DNA of 64,000 nt from assembly GCA_041397525.1 (NCBI GenBank), contig JAWKWL010000002.1, forward strand, positions 527,162-591,161, in the 5' to 3' direction. The notes beneath the pieces were generated by a model that saw only the letters and a list, made by a program, of their open reading frames with translations, did no database searches and was not told the DNA's origin. Positions within the stretch are counted from its first letter, which is position 1. Each line of letters begins with the position of its first letter. Source of the DNA: BOKV01 sp041397525. GTDB taxonomy: Bacteria > Pseudomonadota > Alphaproteobacteria > Rhizobiales > Rhizobiaceae. This document shows, one piece after another, positions 35,096 to 46,476 of this stretch. Position numbers and translations under genes: made by a program.

Positions 35096-35520
35096 GCGAA
35101 TGTTTCCTCAACCAGCGGGTCAGTGGAACTTGCCGCTCTTTACAGTTGCCAATTTAGGGTGTTGTCCGCCATGGCGATAAGTGCAGGACTCCAATTTGAC
35201 CTGAAAGCGGAGAAAATTTTCCTCGTGGCAGGCGATCTTGCGCAATGTGGTTGCGGCGCCGTCACGACCGTTCCCCAAAGGGGGTTATTCCACCAAACGC
35301 CTATTCACTAGCTGCGGAAAAGCTTCTATAAGGCCCGCGACCGAGCCAGCGGCCGGTAAAGTCGTGACTGGATTTCGCCACGGAAAATGGTTGCCCACAG
35401 GGGCTTCCCATCCGGGCAAGCACGCGGAAATGGCCGCACCCGCTTTCAGGCGTGTTCCTCAACTTGCGCCAGTGTTTGCCCGTTCCGCAGCGCACATGCC
35501 CAACCTATGGAACACGCAAC
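35096..35520. other. 425-bp intergenic region upstream of acnA
   Basis: The region separates the leftward TIGR01244-type gene from the rightward aconitase gene, so it must contain two divergent promoters. I saw no credible small gene, no terminator and no recognisable iron-regulator box by eye. Confidence 0.4.
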
Positions 35521-38208
<2,688 letters not shown>

Positions 38209-38228
38209 CAGCGACAGAAAAGAAGGCG

Positions 38229-38259
38229 GCCGCCGGTTGTGAAAACCGGCGGCTTTTTT
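38229..38259 (+). terminator. Rho-independent terminator of acnA
   Basis: A perfect 10-bp stem GCCGCCGGTT / AACCGGCGGC with a 5-nt loop is followed by six Ts (38254-38259), 20 bp past the acnA stop. Confidence 0.92.
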
Positions 38260-38394
38260 GTGCCTTTTCGATCAACTTTGGCGTCACCCGAATGTGAATC
38301 GCTTGTGAAACAGGCCTTGCCTATGTTCCATTCACAACAAGATGCCCGGCTCACAGACACTGGCCGTGGCAACGAACCGGAATTGAGGCATCGC

Positions 38395-39156
38395 ATGGCA
38401 AATTCAATGCACAGAGCCATTCTTGCAGCAGCGGCACTGACCGCCGTTTCAGGCTTTACGCCGGTATTGGCGGCCGAGGTCCGGCAGGCTGACGCAGTTG
38501 TCGAATTGTTCACCAGTCAGGGCTGCTCATCATGCCCCGCCGCGGACAACCTGCTTTCGAGGATCGGCGCGGAAGGCAAGGTCCTGACACTCGCCTGGCA
38601 TGTTGACTATTGGGATTACCTTGGCTGGAAAGATACCTTTGCGTTGCACGCCAATACCGATCGCCAGAAGGGGTATGCAGTCAGTTTTGGTGAACGCCAG
38701 ATCTACACGCCGCAAGCTGTAATCAATGGCAGGATGCATGTCGTCGGCTCGCGCGAGGAAGCCGTGCGCAATGCTTTGAACGAATTTTCCGGAAATGCCA
38801 ATGGCCTGACAGTTCCCATCGAGGCGGTGGAGCAGGAAAACGCGCTGAAAATCAAGGTGCCGGTGACACCGGATGCCAAGGGTTCAACCCTTTGGATGAT
38901 CTATTTCAACGAAGGTGCAGAAGTTGATGTGGCTCGCGGCGAGAACAGCGGACACAAGCTGAAATACACCCACATGGTCCGCGCCGTGGAGATGATCGGC
39001 ATGGTGAAGGACGGTGAAATCCGGACCGAGTTCATGATCAATGACCTGGCTCGACGCGGTTATGATTCCTGTGCCCTTGTTTTGCAGAAAACAACACCGG
39101 CAGGAACACCAGGCCCGATCATCGGCGCGGCTTTCGTTTCGAAATTGAAGGGCTGA
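38395..39156 (+). CDS. DUF1223 secreted thioredoxin-like protein
   Basis: 253 residues. A signal peptide ends near residue 27 (V-L-A-A). The mature part starts V-V-E-L-F-T-S-Q-G-C-S-S-C-P-A-A-D, a thioredoxin-like C44-x2-C47 motif typical of DUF1223, and continues with H-V-D-Y-W-D-Y-L-G-W. A periplasmic redox role is inferred, not shown. GAGG lies 6 nt before ATG 38395. Upstream in-frame codons overlap the acnA terminator. Confidence 0.88.
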   Translation: MANSMHRAILAAAALTAVSGFTPVLAAEVRQADAVVELFTSQGCSSCPAADNLLSRIGAEGKVLTLAWHVDYWDYLGWKDTFALHANTDRQKGYAVSFGERQIYTPQAVINGRMHVVGSREEAVRNALNEFSGNANGLTVPIEAVEQENALKIKVPVTPDAKGSTLWMIYFNEGAEVDVARGENSGHKLKYTHMVRAVEMIGMVKDGEIRTEFMINDLARRGYDSCALVLQKTTPAGTPGPIIGAAFVSKLKG

Positions 39157-39176
39157 AAGCCAGGATTATCACAAGG

Positions 39177-39269
39177 GGTTGGTCGCAAACCCTGTCAAGG
39201 CGAAACAAGGAAGGCTGGTCGCAGACCCGGCCAAGGCGAATATAAAGAAGGCCGGTCGCAAGACCGGCC
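39177..39269 (+). repeat. Triplicated terminator unit (36-37 bp period)
   Basis: Three imperfect tandem copies begin at 39177, 39213 and 39250, each starting GG-T/C-T/C-GGTCGCA. Only the third copy keeps a perfect hairpin; the second can form a partial stem and the first almost none. It follows the DUF1223 stop and looks like tandem duplication of a terminator with decay of the upstream copies. Confidence 0.7.
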
Positions 39270-39279
39270 TGAGTTTTTT
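39250..39279 (+). terminator. Rho-independent terminator after the DUF1223 gene
   Basis: Perfect 8-bp stem GGCCGGTC / GACCGGCC closed by a GCAA (GNRA) tetraloop, then TGAG and six Ts (39274-39279). Confidence 0.9.
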
Positions 39280-39610
39280 GGGGATTGAACCACTCTCAGA
39301 AGGGTGGTCCGGCCTGCGAGACCCTGGGGGCTGGGGGGCTGATGAACCAGAGAAGACAGGACCGGACCGTCTGAGGCAACAAATGAAGCTTCTTCGCTAA
39401 TCTTGATCCTGCCATGTCCAAATTGGGGCAATAACATGGAATTTGCTGCCCGCCGCCAGGGTCTGCCCGATCCGGACCCTTGCAAAAGCGGGGGGCAATC
39501 CGCATGATGAAGCATGACAATCCAGTGAGACCAACCGATTCATGCGATCCTGCCAGCGATTTGGTCGCCAATTTGTCAGGAACCGAAATGCAGATGGAGA
39601 ACTGCGCCAC
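39280..39610. other. Intergenic region before the DUF2794 gene
   Basis: About 330 bp between the terminator and the DUF2794 start. Short open frames on both strands show no domain, no codon-start support and no repeat structure, so I see only a presumed promoter for the rightward DUF2794 gene. Confidence 0.4.
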
Positions 39611-40132
39611 ATGGCAGACGGCATGGATGATGAGGCGTTTGAAGACATAGTGGCCGATATTGTGCCTCTGGCACCGGGCGATATCACCGCCTCACCTGCC
39701 AAACCCGAAGCGTCAAGCCCTGGTTTTGCCAGCCAATCTTCATCAAGACCAAACATCATAGCACTGGAGCGGGATCAGGCGCGCCTCAAGCGGCCGCCCG
39801 ACAATGCGCCACCCACACAGGGAAAACCGGCGGAAACAGTTTCCTTTGACCGCCGTGAACTCGACCTCATTCTCAGGCTCTACGGATACAAGGTCGCAGC
39901 CGGTGAATGGCGTGACTACGCCATTGACATGTTGCGCGAACGAGCGGTTTTTTCCGTGTTCCGGCGCACGGCAGAGGTGCCGCTCTACAGCATCGAGAAA
40001 AACCCGAAATTGGCACGCAAGCAGGGGGCGTGGTCGGTTACGGGTTCTGACGGCCAGATTTTGAAACGCGGCCATGATCTGAATACGGTCCTCAAGGTCC
40101 TCGAAAAGCGTCCGAAATTGCGGGTGGTATGA
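39611..40132 (+). CDS. DUF2794 protein
   Basis: 173 residues. The C-terminal 100 residues match DUF2794: F-D-R-R-E-L-D-L-I-L-R-L-Y-G, A-A-G-E-W-R-D-Y-A-I-D, A-V-F-S-V-F-R-R and P-L-Y-x-I-E-K-x-P-K-L-A-R-K-Q-G. The N-terminal 70 residues are Pro/Ser-rich and probably disordered. Function unknown; the domain is widespread in alphaproteobacteria. ATG 39611 has GGAG 11 nt upstream; ATG 39623 is the alternative. Confidence 0.85.
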   Translation: MADGMDDEAFEDIVADIVPLAPGDITASPAKPEASSPGFASQSSSRPNIIALERDQARLKRPPDNAPPTQGKPAETVSFDRRELDLILRLYGYKVAAGEWRDYAIDMLRERAVFSVFRRTAEVPLYSIEKNPKLARKQGAWSVTGSDGQILKRGHDLNTVLKVLEKRPKLRVV

Positions 40133-40184
40133 TAACACTGGAAGAGCCGAACCACTTGTCAGCACGGGGAATTGCAAGGTGACA

Positions 40185-41405
40185 ATGCAGCGCGAGGCGG
40201 CACTCGCCTTTGACCTCAACGCCATCGACCGCGATTTCATCGAAAACCCCTATCCGACCCTTGCCGGACTGCGCCAGCATGATCCCGTGCATTTCAATCC
40301 GGACGGATCGGTCTACCTCACCCGTCTTGCAGATGTACGGGCGGTCTACCAGGACAGGAGCATGCTTTCAGACAAGAAGGAAGCGTTCCGCGAGAAGTTC
40401 GGTGAGGGTCCGCTCTATACCCATCACACCACGAGCCTGATCTTCAACGATCCCCCCTACCACACTGTCGTGCGCAAGCTGCTGTCCGGTGCCTTCACCC
40501 CGCGCAAGCTCGCTGAAATGGAGCCGTTGATTTCCGGGATCGTGGAACGGTTGCTTGAAGAGGCGCTGGAGCAAAGCGACAATGGCGAAATCGATTTCAT
40601 TTCAGCCTTCGCCATGCGGTTGCCGACGGAAATCATTTCCTTCATGCTCGGTGTGCCGGAAAGCCACCGTGCCAAATTGCGTTCATTCTCGCTGGCAATT
40701 CTCGGTGCGCTCGACCCGGTGATTTCTGCTGAACGGCTTCAGGCAGGCAATGATGCCGTCAGCGAGTTCAGCGAGCTTCTCCTCGACATCATCGCTCATC
40801 GCCGCAGGAACCCTGATGGTGCGGCCCAGGGTGAGGTTCTGGAAGCCCTGATCTTTGGGGAGCAGGACGGACGCAGGCTCAACGAGGTCGAACTCGTGCA
40901 GAACTGCATTTTCCTGCTGAATGCCGGGCATGAAACAACAACGAGTCTCGTGGCGAATGCCGCTGGCCTGTTTGTCGGGAACCCGGATGAATATCGCCGC
41001 CTGACACGGGATCCGGCCATGATCGATACCGCCGTCGAGGAGGTATTACGGTTCGAGAGCCCGCTGCAAATCGGCAACCGTCTCGCCAGCAAGGACACCG
41101 TCCTGTCCGGCACGTTGGTCCCGGCTGGCACTTATATTCACACCTCGATTGCCAGCGCCAACCGTGACGAGATGGCTTTCGACCAGCCGGACAAGCTTGA
41201 CCTTGGCAGAGACCCGAACCGCCATATCGCTTTCATCACCGGCATTCATGTTTGCCTCGGTGCCACATTGGCGCGCTTTGAAGGTCGCATCGCTCTTGGC
41301 CAGCTTGCGAAGCGCTTTCCCGGCTTGCAGGCCTGCGGAAAGGCGGAACGGATGGGACTGGCCCGTTTTCGCGGTTACAACCGGCTGCCGGTCAAGTTGC
41401 AATAA
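40185..41405 (+). CDS. Cytochrome P450
   Basis: 406 residues. I-helix A-G-H-E-T-T-T, K-helix E-E-V-L-R (E-x-x-R) and haem loop F-I-T-G-I-H-V-C-L-G with the axial Cys357 are all intact. It should be a soluble class I bacterial P450; no ferredoxin or ferredoxin reductase gene adjoins it, so redox partners are elsewhere. AAGG lies 5 nt before ATG 40185; a GTG two codons earlier overlaps the site. The 3' end lies in a short tandem repeat that contains its stop. Confidence 0.93.
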   Translation: MQREAALAFDLNAIDRDFIENPYPTLAGLRQHDPVHFNPDGSVYLTRLADVRAVYQDRSMLSDKKEAFREKFGEGPLYTHHTTSLIFNDPPYHTVVRKLLSGAFTPRKLAEMEPLISGIVERLLEEALEQSDNGEIDFISAFAMRLPTEIISFMLGVPESHRAKLRSFSLAILGALDPVISAERLQAGNDAVSEFSELLLDIIAHRRRNPDGAAQGEVLEALIFGEQDGRRLNEVELVQNCIFLLNAGHETTTSLVANAAGLFVGNPDEYRRLTRDPAMIDTAVEEVLRFESPLQIGNRLASKDTVLSGTLVPAGTYIHTSIASANRDEMAFDQPDKLDLGRDPNRHIAFITGIHVCLGATLARFEGRIALGQLAKRFPGLQACGKAERMGLARFRGYNRLPVKLQ

Positions 41406-41435
41406 TTCAAGTTGCAATACGTCAAGCTGTAACAG
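41391..41435 (+). repeat. Three 15-bp tandem repeats spanning the P450 stop codon
   Basis: Units at 41391-41405, 41406-41420 and 41421-41435 share the core TCAAG-T/C-TG-C/T-AATA. The first holds the TAA stop (41403-41405); the third holds a second in-frame TAA. Loss of the first stop would add eight residues (F-K-L-Q-Y-V-K-L). It looks like replication slippage at the gene end. Confidence 0.75.
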
Positions 41436-41441
41436 GGATGT

Positions 41442-41975
41442 TCAAGGTTCGCTGGTCTCGCCCTCACCAAGCGGCAATTGCATGATTGCGGTATCCAGCC
41501 ACCGGCCAAACTTGAAGCCGCTGCCGCGAATGCGCCCGCTATCCTCAAACCCGAGCGCCCGGTGCAACGCTATCGAGGCAGGATGCGCACCGCCAATGAC
41601 CGCAACCATCTGCCTGAAACCCATTGCGGTACATTCCCGGATCAGGCTTTCCAGAAGCAGTTTGCCAATGCCCCTGCCCTGGAAACGCGGATCAAGATAG
41701 ATCGAATCCTCGACCATGAAGCGATAGGCGGGGCGGGTTCGAAAGGCTGACGCATAAGCGTAACCGCAGACCACTGCACCGGCGGCGGCAACCAGATAAG
41801 GATAGGGCCTTGCCGTGATCGCTTCGTAACGCGCAGTCATTTCCATGAGGTCCGGCGGATCGGTCTCATAGGATGCCACCCCGTTCAGCACGGCTTCGGC
41901 ATAGATGTCACGGATCATGGCAAGATCGGCGACCGTTGCAGCACGAATTTCGATTTCAGAGGAGGGCGAATGCAT
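41442..41975 (-). CDS. Phosphinothricin/methionine-sulfoximine-type N-acetyltransferase
   Basis: 177 residues of the PAT/MddA branch of GNAT. The block V-A-S-Y-E-T-D-P-P, the Y-A-Y-A-S-x-F-R-x-R-P-A-Y-R-F segment and the acetyl-CoA loop Q-G-R-G-I-G-K-L-L are diagnostic. Members acetylate methionine sulfoximine, sulfone or related amino acids. It is leftward and convergent with the P450 gene. Confidence 0.88.
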   Translation of the reverse strand: MHSPSSEIEIRAATVADLAMIRDIYAEAVLNGVASYETDPPDLMEMTARYEAITARPYPYLVAAAGAVVCGYAYASAFRTRPAYRFMVEDSIYLDPRFQGRGIGKLLLESLIRECTAMGFRQMVAVIGGAHPASIALHRALGFEDSGRIRGSGFKFGRWLDTAIMQLPLGEGETSEP

Positions 41976-42046
41976 TGCGTTGGGACATTCCCGGCAGGAA
42001 CAAGATGAACTGTTTCAAATCCTTGTCACCAACTGGCAGAAAAGAA

Positions 42047-42071
42047 AAGGGCGACCACCAGGGCCGCCCTT
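42047..42071 (-). terminator. Terminator of the BAX-inhibitor-1-like gene
   Basis: Stem AAGGGCG / CGCCCTT, extended inside by two more pairs after one mismatch. Both flanks are A/T runs, so it could work in both directions; the leftward T-rich side (TTCTTTTC) serves the gene ending at 42098. Confidence 0.75.
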
Positions 42072-42097
42072 TTTTCATTGCGTCATGACCGTCAGCC

Positions 42098-42835
42098 TCA
42101 GCGGCGATCGCCAAGGAACTGCAGCAGGAACATGAACAGGTTGATGAAGTCGAGATAGAGCGACAGCGCCCCCATGATCGCAGTGCGTCCCATCATGGTT
42201 TCATCATGCGCGACATAGTCATACATGTTCTTGATCTTCTGTGTGTCCCATGCGGTCAGGCCGGCAAACACCAGCACACCCATCACCGAAATCGCAAACT
42301 GCATCGCGCTCGACTGCAGGAACAGGTTGACCAGCGAGGCAATGATCAGGCCGAACAGGCCCATGATCAGGAACGAGCCCATGGCTGAGAGGTCACGCTT
42401 TGTCGTGTAGCCATAAAGGCTGAGCGCTCCAAATGCTGCGGCGGTAACGAAGAAGGTCTGTGTGATTGAGGCTCCGGTGAACACCAGGAAAATCGACGAA
42501 AGCGAAATGCCGACCAGCGCCGAATAAATCCAGAATGTCAGCTGCGCAGCGCCCACGCTCATCGAATTGATGCGGAAGGACAGGAAGAAAACGAGTGCCA
42601 GTGGCGCAAACATCACCACCCACTTCAGTGCACTGCCATAGATCAGCTGCGCAAAGGCCGGATTGCTGGCGGCAAGTGAATAGGTACCCATCGCCGCGAG
42701 GCCGGTAAAGGCAAGCGCAAGCGCCATGTAGTTGTAGACCCTCAGCATGTAACTGCGAAGGCCCTCGTCAATGTCTGTTCCCGCGCGGCTGGCTGTCGTG
42801 CCGGAGCGCGCCATGTTGTTGCGATAGTCAGCCAT
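42098..42835 (-). CDS. BAX inhibitor-1/YccA family membrane protein
   Basis: 245 residues with seven hydrophobic helices. N-terminal tail G-L-R-S-Y-M-L-R-V-Y-N-Y-M-A and the late L-T-A-W-D-T-Q-K-I-K block, with acidic residues of the proposed pH-sensing pair, identify the YbhL/YccA branch. These proteins act in membrane ion leak or FtsH-linked quality control. GGAG is 7 nt before ATG 42835. The 198 bp upstream (42836-43033) should hold its promoter. Confidence 0.93.
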   Translation of the reverse strand: MADYRNNMARSGTTASRAGTDIDEGLRSYMLRVYNYMALALAFTGLAAMGTYSLAASNPAFAQLIYGSALKWVVMFAPLALVFFLSFRINSMSVGAAQLTFWIYSALVGISLSSIFLVFTGASITQTFFVTAAAFGALSLYGYTTKRDLSAMGSFLIMGLFGLIIASLVNLFLQSSAMQFAISVMGVLVFAGLTAWDTQKIKNMYDYVAHDETMMGRTAIMGALSLYLDFINLFMFLLQFLGDRR

Positions 42836-43033
42836 TATTTTTCTCCAGATTGAAACTGATTTCGCAATCCGGACGAATTGCGAACTCACACCAATATGTG
42901 CTTTCAATCACACAGGCACAAGTGCACATGCGTCGATTCTTGCAAACCTTAGATGGAATCTCCATTAACCGGCAAATCGGGCAAGTTTCGATCGGATCAA
43001 ACCGTTTGACCGAAATTTGTTCTGAACGGGGAT

Positions 43034-45613
43034 TCACAACTCGCGCAGGTGCGGCGCCGCCTTCTGGCCGAGTATTCGCCAGGTGGCGATGAGGCCGACA
43101 CCGATGGTGACTGCCAGTGCAGCGAGCAGCACCAGAACCGGTGCCATCGGGTCAATCGCCAGACGGAAATCCATGATCCGCGTTACCACGAACCAGGCCG
43201 CCAGCCCGCCCGCAAAAAGGGCAAAAAGTGCCGTCGCCGCTCCAAGCAGCGCATACTCGCTGACAAAGGCCGCCAATAGCGACGAGCGACGGGCGCCAAG
43301 CGTCTTCAGGATGACTGCATCCCGGCTGCGCGCCTGGTTTCCCGCAGCAAGCGCCCCGGCCAGAACCAGGACGGACGAAATCAGCGCCACCGCTGAAGCA
43401 GCGCGGATCGCAGCCCCCAATTGCCTGACCAGAGTATTCACGGTTTCCAGCACATCGCGCACCCTGACCGTCACGGCTGCCGGGAAATCGCTTGTGATCG
43501 CTTTCATGATCGCGCTGTCATCAGCAGTGGTGCCGGAAGTTCCTGCCTTTTCCTTGCCGGAAGTGGTGAGTGTTGCGAGGTAACCGAAGGGTGCCCCGGC
43601 GAAACTGTTTGGCGAAAACACCATGACGAAATTGATCGCCAGGCTTTCCCATTCCACGCCGCGCAGATTGGCAATCTTCGCGGTGACCGGGCGTCCAAGC
43701 ACACTCACGATGATCTCATCACCCACCGTCAGGCCAAGCTCACCCGCCTCTTCTGCCGAGAAGGAAACCAGCGGCGGGCCTGAGTAATCCTTCGGCCACC
43801 ATTCACCGGAGGCAAGTGTCGCATTTTCGGGAAGGCTTTCGGAAAAGGTTATTCCCCTGTCCCCGCGCAATACCCATGCACCGCCCTCTTCGACCGGATA
43901 ATCCTCGGCATTGATACCGCGCAATTTGATGATCCGTCCCCGCATCATCGGAACCGCATTCAGCGTGCTGCCGGGTGCCAGTTCCTCGACTTTCGAACGG
44001 AACCGGTCGATCTCGCTGTTCTGGACATCAAGGAAAAAGAAATCTGGCGCGCGTTGCGGCAGGTTGCCGCTCACCTGCTGGCGCAGGCTGGTATCGATCA
44101 TCGTCAGCGCAACAATCAGGGACAGTCCCAATCCGAGCGACAAGGTGACTGAAGGCGTGACTGACCCCGGACGATGGATATTGCCGAGCGCTAGCCGCAA
44201 CTGGGTGTTTGACACGCGCGGAGCCATCCGCGCCAGCCATTGCAGGCCCCAGGCGACCACTCGAAGCAGGACGAAGGCAGCAGCAACAGAAAGCAGGAAA
44301 ACAATGGCGATGAACTTGTTGGATGCGGACAGGATCGCCAAAGCCGCGACTGCGCCTACCCCGCACGAGATCATCAACAGATAGCCGGCGCGTGGAAGGC
44401 GGCGGGCGACAAATCCGGAGGAGCGAAACAGGGACGCCGCCTGGGTTTCACGTGCAACCGCGAGCGGCCAGGTGGCAAAGACGAAAGCCGTGAGCAAGCC
44501 ATAGATTGCGCCCAGTCCAAGCGCTCCCGGTTGCAGAGCCGAGGCCGAGGACACTGGAAGCAGACCAGCCAGCGCCCATTTGGCGACAAGGGGCATCAAC
44601 GCACCCAATGCCAGCCCGGCTGCAATGCCCACCATCGCCAGCAGCATGATCTGGATCAGATACACCATGAAGATCAGGTCACCGGATGCCCCGACGGATT
44701 TGAGCGTTGCTATCACAGGCCGCTTGCGGTCGAGAAAGGCATGAACCGAGTTTGCAACGCCAACCCCGCCGACAATCAGCGCGGTCAGGCCGACCAGGGT
44801 GAGAAATTGCGAAAACCGCTCGATATTGCGCGACAGTGACGGCGCAGCATTGTCACGGGAGCGCACACGCCAGCCGACGCTCGGTGCCTGCGCTTGCATC
44901 TTTTCGAGGAACGCGCCGAGGCCTGCCGCGCTGCCATCGTTCAGCCGTATGGCGCGACTGTCTGTGAAGAGCGAGCCAGGGCGGATCAGCCCCGCATTTT
45001 TCAAGGCAGCCGGTTTCATCAGGATTCGCGGACCGAAAATCATCCCTTCGGATATCCGGTCCGGTTCGTTGGCGATCGTTCCTGCAATCGTGAAACTGGC
45101 ATCACCCAGTGCAATCTGCTCGCCGATCTTCAACTGCAACCGTTCCAGCAGCAGCGGGTCAACCAGTACGCTGTCATCTCCGAAATCTGCCCAGTCAACA
45201 ACACCATCCGCACCGTCTGCGACATTGGCCCGCAATTCGCCAAACAGCGGATAGGCGTCATCGGCAGCCTTGACCTCAGCGAGAATCTGGTCGCCACCAT
45301 CACTGCGCCGTGCCATTGCCCGCAAACTCGTTGAGCGGGATACCTTGCCGTTGGCGCTCAGCAGTGCCAGCGCTTCTGCAGGTGGCTCCTGCTGCACCAG
45401 TGACACGGCAACATCGCCGCCGAGAATTGCCCTTCCCTGTTCTGTGATGCCTCCGGCAATCGAGCCTGAAACGGAATTCACGCCACTGATGGCAGCAGCC
45501 CCGATCGCGATGCAGCCAAGAAAGATGTAGAAGCCGGAAAGCCCGCCGCGCAATTCACGCAATGCCAGTCGCAAGGCGAGCCTGAAACCTTGGGAGTTTC
45601 GTGAATTCGTCAT
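43034..45613 (-). CDS. ybbP: FtsX-type ABC permease YbbP
   Basis: 859 residues. An N-terminal helix, a large periplasmic MacB-like domain, a central set of FtsX helices, a second periplasmic domain and a C-terminal FtsX set follow the ten-helix layout of E. coli YbbP. With YbbA it forms an ATP-driven extractor of hydrophobic molecules that works with the esterase TesA. Its ATG overlaps the ybbA stop by 4 bp. tesA is divergent, as in enterobacteria. Confidence 0.9.
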   Translation of the reverse strand: MTNSRNSQGFRLALRLALRELRGGLSGFYIFLGCIAIGAAAISGVNSVSGSIAGGITEQGRAILGGDVAVSLVQQEPPAEALALLSANGKVSRSTSLRAMARRSDGGDQILAEVKAADDAYPLFGELRANVADGADGVVDWADFGDDSVLVDPLLLERLQLKIGEQIALGDASFTIAGTIANEPDRISEGMIFGPRILMKPAALKNAGLIRPGSLFTDSRAIRLNDGSAAGLGAFLEKMQAQAPSVGWRVRSRDNAAPSLSRNIERFSQFLTLVGLTALIVGGVGVANSVHAFLDRKRPVIATLKSVGASGDLIFMVYLIQIMLLAMVGIAAGLALGALMPLVAKWALAGLLPVSSASALQPGALGLGAIYGLLTAFVFATWPLAVARETQAASLFRSSGFVARRLPRAGYLLMISCGVGAVAALAILSASNKFIAIVFLLSVAAAFVLLRVVAWGLQWLARMAPRVSNTQLRLALGNIHRPGSVTPSVTLSLGLGLSLIVALTMIDTSLRQQVSGNLPQRAPDFFFLDVQNSEIDRFRSKVEELAPGSTLNAVPMMRGRIIKLRGINAEDYPVEEGGAWVLRGDRGITFSESLPENATLASGEWWPKDYSGPPLVSFSAEEAGELGLTVGDEIIVSVLGRPVTAKIANLRGVEWESLAINFVMVFSPNSFAGAPFGYLATLTTSGKEKAGTSGTTADDSAIMKAITSDFPAAVTVRVRDVLETVNTLVRQLGAAIRAASAVALISSVLVLAGALAAGNQARSRDAVILKTLGARRSSLLAAFVSEYALLGAATALFALFAGGLAAWFVVTRIMDFRLAIDPMAPVLVLLAALAVTIGVGLIATWRILGQKAAPHLREL

Positions 45614-46329
45614 TGCGCGGCCCGCCCGCCCACAAACCCGGCCGCAGCCGTTTGTGAAGGCTCGATCCTGCCCGAGCGCATTCGTACGGTTCGGCTGCAC
45701 CGAGAGGCAAGCGCAGTGTCATGGGTGACGAGAAGCAGTGTTGTTCCCCTTTCACCACTTTGCGCAAATATGAGATCGGCAATCCGCTTGCCTGTTTCGC
45801 CGTCAAGATTTCCCGTTGGCTCGTCCGCCACCAGGATCGAGGGCTGCGGTGCGAGCGCCCGCGCAATTGCCACGCGCTGTTGCTCCCCTCCTGAAAGCTG
45901 CCCGGGAAAATGGCTGGCCCGAGCCCCGAGCCCGACCGCTTCCAGTTCGGCTCGTGCCTTGTCGAATGCATCACGGTCACCGGCAAGCTCGAGCGGCACG
46001 GCAACATTTTCCAACGCAGTCATATTCGGTATGAGATGAAATGACTGGAAGACAATTCCCACCTGTCGCCCACGAAAGGACGCCAGGTCGTCTTCATTCA
46101 TGGAACCGAGCCTGCTTCCTGCTACGCTTACCTCTCCCTTGTCCGCGCGTTCCAGCCCTGCAACCACCATCAGCAGCGTCGACTTGCCCGAGCCAGAAGG
46201 GCCCAGAACCGCCAAAGTCTCGCCACGTTGAACATTGAGGTCCACTCCGTCGAGAACGTGGACCAGAGAAGCTCCACTGCCCAATGTCAGATGCACCTTG
46301 CTGAGTTCAACTACCGTATCTGTGATCAT
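45610..46329 (-). CDS. ybbA: ABC transporter ATPase YbbA (LolD-like)
   Basis: 239 residues. Walker A G-P-S-G-S-G-K-S-T, Q-loop V-F-Q-S-F-H-L-I-P, signature L-S-G-G-E-Q-Q-R-V-A-I-A-R and Walker B I-L-V-A-D-E-P are all present. It belongs to the MacB/LolD type and powers YbbP, encoded next to it with ATGA overlap. Chosen start M-I-T-D-T-V at 46329; an upstream start (46365) lies in the divergent promoter. Confidence 0.93.
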   Translation of the reverse strand: MITDTVVELSKVHLTLGSGASLVHVLDGVDLNVQRGETLAVLGPSGSGKSTLLMVVAGLERADKGEVSVAGSRLGSMNEDDLASFRGRQVGIVFQSFHLIPNMTALENVAVPLELAGDRDAFDKARAELEAVGLGARASHFPGQLSGGEQQRVAIARALAPQPSILVADEPTGNLDGETGKRIADLIFAQSGERGTTLLLVTHDTALASRCSRTVRMRSGRIEPSQTAAAGFVGGRAAQ

Positions 46330-46476
46330 GTCGGAATTGCCTGAAGTTGTTATTCGGTTGCCCAAAGCCGTCCGGGCACCTAGATGGGAGTAACGAAATC
46401 AATGACCTCATATGGGCAGGCGGGTTTGTGTTTCAAACCGCTGCGCCCTGAAATATCAGGCAGGAGGACGTCAGGC

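Noticed and set aside
39177..39269. Repeat cluster as a CRISPR array
   Set aside because: Units are contiguous tandem copies without spacers, and no cas genes are present.
39611..41975. Natural-product gene cluster around the P450
   Set aside because: Neighbours are DUF2794 and a PAT-like acetyltransferase on the opposite strand; no synthase, regulator or transporter is linked.
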